Below, one piece after another: positions 54,201-57,200 of a stretch of DNA of 64,000 bases. A program made the translations under genes and the position numbers. Under the pieces are notes generated by a model. It was not told the DNA's origin, did not search any database, and saw only the letters and a list, made by a program, of their open reading frames with translations. Source of the stretch: Argyresthia goedartella (taxonomy: Eukaryota; Arthropoda; Insecta; Lepidoptera; Argyresthiidae); NCBI GenBank assembly GCA_949825045.1, contig OX463822.1, positions 377,001 through 441,000 of the forward strand. Direction: 5' to 3'. Position 1 is the first letter of the stretch, and each line of letters begins with the position of its first letter.

Positions 54201-57200
54201 CTCTGCTGCAGGTATGGCTTATATGACACTTTGTCGTTGTGTGTGTGTGCGTCAGTGTGCCGATCGCTGCACGCGCTGCATCGCACCGTGGTGAAGCAGA
54301 TGTCTCCGAGCAGCGCGCTGCTGCAGGTATGCCTTATCTGACACTATGTCGTTGTGTGTGTATCGTCAGTGTACCGCTCGCTGCATGCGCTGCATGGCAC
54401 CGTGGTGAAGCAGATGTCTCCGGGCAGCGCACTGCTGCAGGTATGCCTTATCTGACACTATGTCGTTGTGTGTGTGTGCGTCGGTGTGCCGGTCGCTGCA
54501 TTGCACCGTGGTGAAGCAGATGTCTCCGGGCAGCGCGCTGCTGCAGGTATGCGTTATCTCACACTATGTTATTGTGTGTGTGTGCGTCACTGTGCCGGTC
54601 GCTGCACGCACTGCATTGCATCGTGGTGAAGCAGATGTCTTGCTGATGTTTTATTTAATCAAAATCCGTACAGGCGTTAAAAGATCATTAGTTTTCTGAA
54701 TAATTTGTAACCTTGGGGTGGCCCCCAATTAGGGAGCGCGCATTAGTTTTCTAAATAATTTGTAACCATGGCGTGGCCCCCAACTAGGGAGCGCGCTGAT
54801 CACTATTCTAAGATCGAGCGTGAGACCTTAGTTGCGATCACACTTAATCCTACCTCGAAGGTAGTGGTAATTATTGTCAGTGCAAATACATCTACATAAT
54901 CGAAGGTTGATTTTGAAATAAGGATGGAACAATAACCTTCTATAGATTTATGATTGTTCGGTTTCCGAACTTTCGGCACAGAAATGAAGTAGGCGAAGCG
55001 AGAGAAGAACAAGCAATAAAGTTACCTATTTACTCTTAACTTTGAGACAGACTTTATTCTATTCAATTCAATCATTTATTAATTAAATTTACACATCATA
55101 AATGAAAAAAATATTTGCAATTTAAATTAAATCACATGAAATGAATGAAATTAAATTTAATTAAATGAACAGACATACAAACATTCCCAATCATAACTAA
55201 AAAATATAAAAATAATTAATGGTAAAAAAAACTTTTTTAAAACAAGTTTTTATGAAACGCTCTAAAAAGAAGAAAATAAACTTGAAATTGAATCTAACCT
55301 ATCAATTAATTACATCACACTATTTATAATGATATAAAATCTTCTGTCAATTCAATAACAAACTCTGTAAAAGAGATAGGTAACTACATCTACATAAGTA
55401 AATCTCGCAGCAAGTTTTTATATCATAATAGAGTGTGTGATGTTATTAATTGATAGGTTTGATTCAATTTAAAGTTTATTTTCTACTTTTTAGAGCGTTT
55501 AATGTTATTTTATGTTTTACTGAAATCAGAACTATCGATGACTGTTATTCTGATATAATAAATATTGATATCCGATATCATTGTAATACATATTACATAT
55601 ACGATTCGATTATTTTTACACATTGGTAAAAGTAGCACAGGAATATTTAATCTGTGGAGACCTTTCCGTAATCCTTCACAATCCGCCATTATAAAAAAAA
55701 AAGTTTTCGTTGCACGATTACTGTAAAAGTGGTGAAAGTATAATTAAAAGGATAAATTTATTTATTCTCTTTACAATTAACTTTAAAAAAATACAATCAA
55801 AATATTATCCAGACACGCTTCGTCAAAATGCATTTAAATATCAATTAGATATTATAAAATGACAAAACTTTAAATTAACCGAACACACGTGACATTTCCG
55901 TGGTAAAGGTTCCAATAACGCTGGCAGCATTTCCGCGCTGAACAGCCAGTGATATCCTCTGCATAAGAAATGCCCCAGAGCGGTAGTCGAAACCTTTGTC
56001 CCTAAGGCGGCGCGTCCCAACTCTCTTATAAACAGTTTACCCTGCGCCATGTATAATTCAAAGTATAGGTATTTCATTATTTTTAGAGCATATTATTTTA
56101 ATTTTCCTCATAGTCGGTGTGAAAAGTTGTATGTGTCACTAAGGAGAAAAATTATTTTCGTCATGGGCGTTAACGGTTGAATCCTTTGTTAGGATTCTAT
56201 CGTAGAATCCTTCGCTTCACTCTGGATTCAATGTACCGCCCTCGCAGTTAATACATAATTTTGCTCACTTGAGACACGAATAACTATTTCATTTGCGAAC
56301 ATGTTTCTTTGTGAAAGTTGTTCTTAATGATCGGTTATCATGACTCAAAATATGGTAAGCTAATTGAATGTCACCTTGTATATGTGCATGCTATCTATTG
56401 TATTTTATTTAGTTGAGTTTTTTTTTTATTTGGTATAAATTATTCAATATATTTTGTAAGTCATTTTCGTACGTATGTTTAGAGTTTTCTTGCGAACTAT
56501 GACTGTCCATCAAATACAAAATGTGTCACTCACACGCCAAACATGGTTGCTATGCTATGCAAAATACAACGTAATTCGTACGAGATAATATCCCTTTTAA
56601 TACAAAAATTGTATCGTCTATAGCCGACGATGTGGCGCCAGTGGCACGACTTTCAGTTGTCGGCCAGTGCTTTGACTGGGGCGGTCAAAAGGTTAAAGGT
56701 TGGCCTGACTTGGCCAATCGTTGTGGTGGTACAAACAGCAGGTGACCACGTCTTGGTCTCGATTTATTTAGGCCACCGTATATGTATCGTGCCCTAACTC
56801 TATCATTGCGTGTACTCGGTAGTTAAAGCTGGTCGCGTTTGTCGCAGGTGGTGTGGCGAGCCATGCAGGAGGAGTTCATACAGCAACACCAGGCATTGCA
56901 GGTAACAAGAAAGGATATACCCAGCAAGTGGTTTGATGTGGGCAACGCATGATGATGATGATGATATTTGCTATCTGTCTTTCTGTGGGGTTCGGTAGGG
57001 TTGATGCCGTCGAGGGATGAACCTCGACGGCATCAACGGTCTTATTGGCGAAGATTCGCGCAGTAATAGTCGCTCACTCTCTTCTTCGCAACGCAAACCT
57101 AAAACTCGATATTGTGGTCCTTGAGTAAAGTAAAAAGTGTATTTATTACTGTAGATATTTACATATATTTAGCAAACGTCATTTTATGCCCCTCTCTACA

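Noticed and set aside
54370..54440. Copy 17 as the ancestral exon because it has a Tyr
   Set aside because: When aligned by length, the Tyr expected from other Sec3 proteins falls at a different position, shared by copies 5, 8, 9 and 10.
52434..54640. CRISPR-like array (regular repeats and spacers)
   Set aside because: Repeats contain a conserved eukaryotic exon with splice sites and spacers are near-identical TG runs, not unique spacers; the host is a eukaryote.
52435..54699. Long open frames reading through several array units (Ala/Arg-rich or Cys-rich repeat proteins)
   Set aside because: They are in frames other than the Sec3 frame and run through the short introns; they arise from repeat periodicity and are better explained by a spliced exon array.
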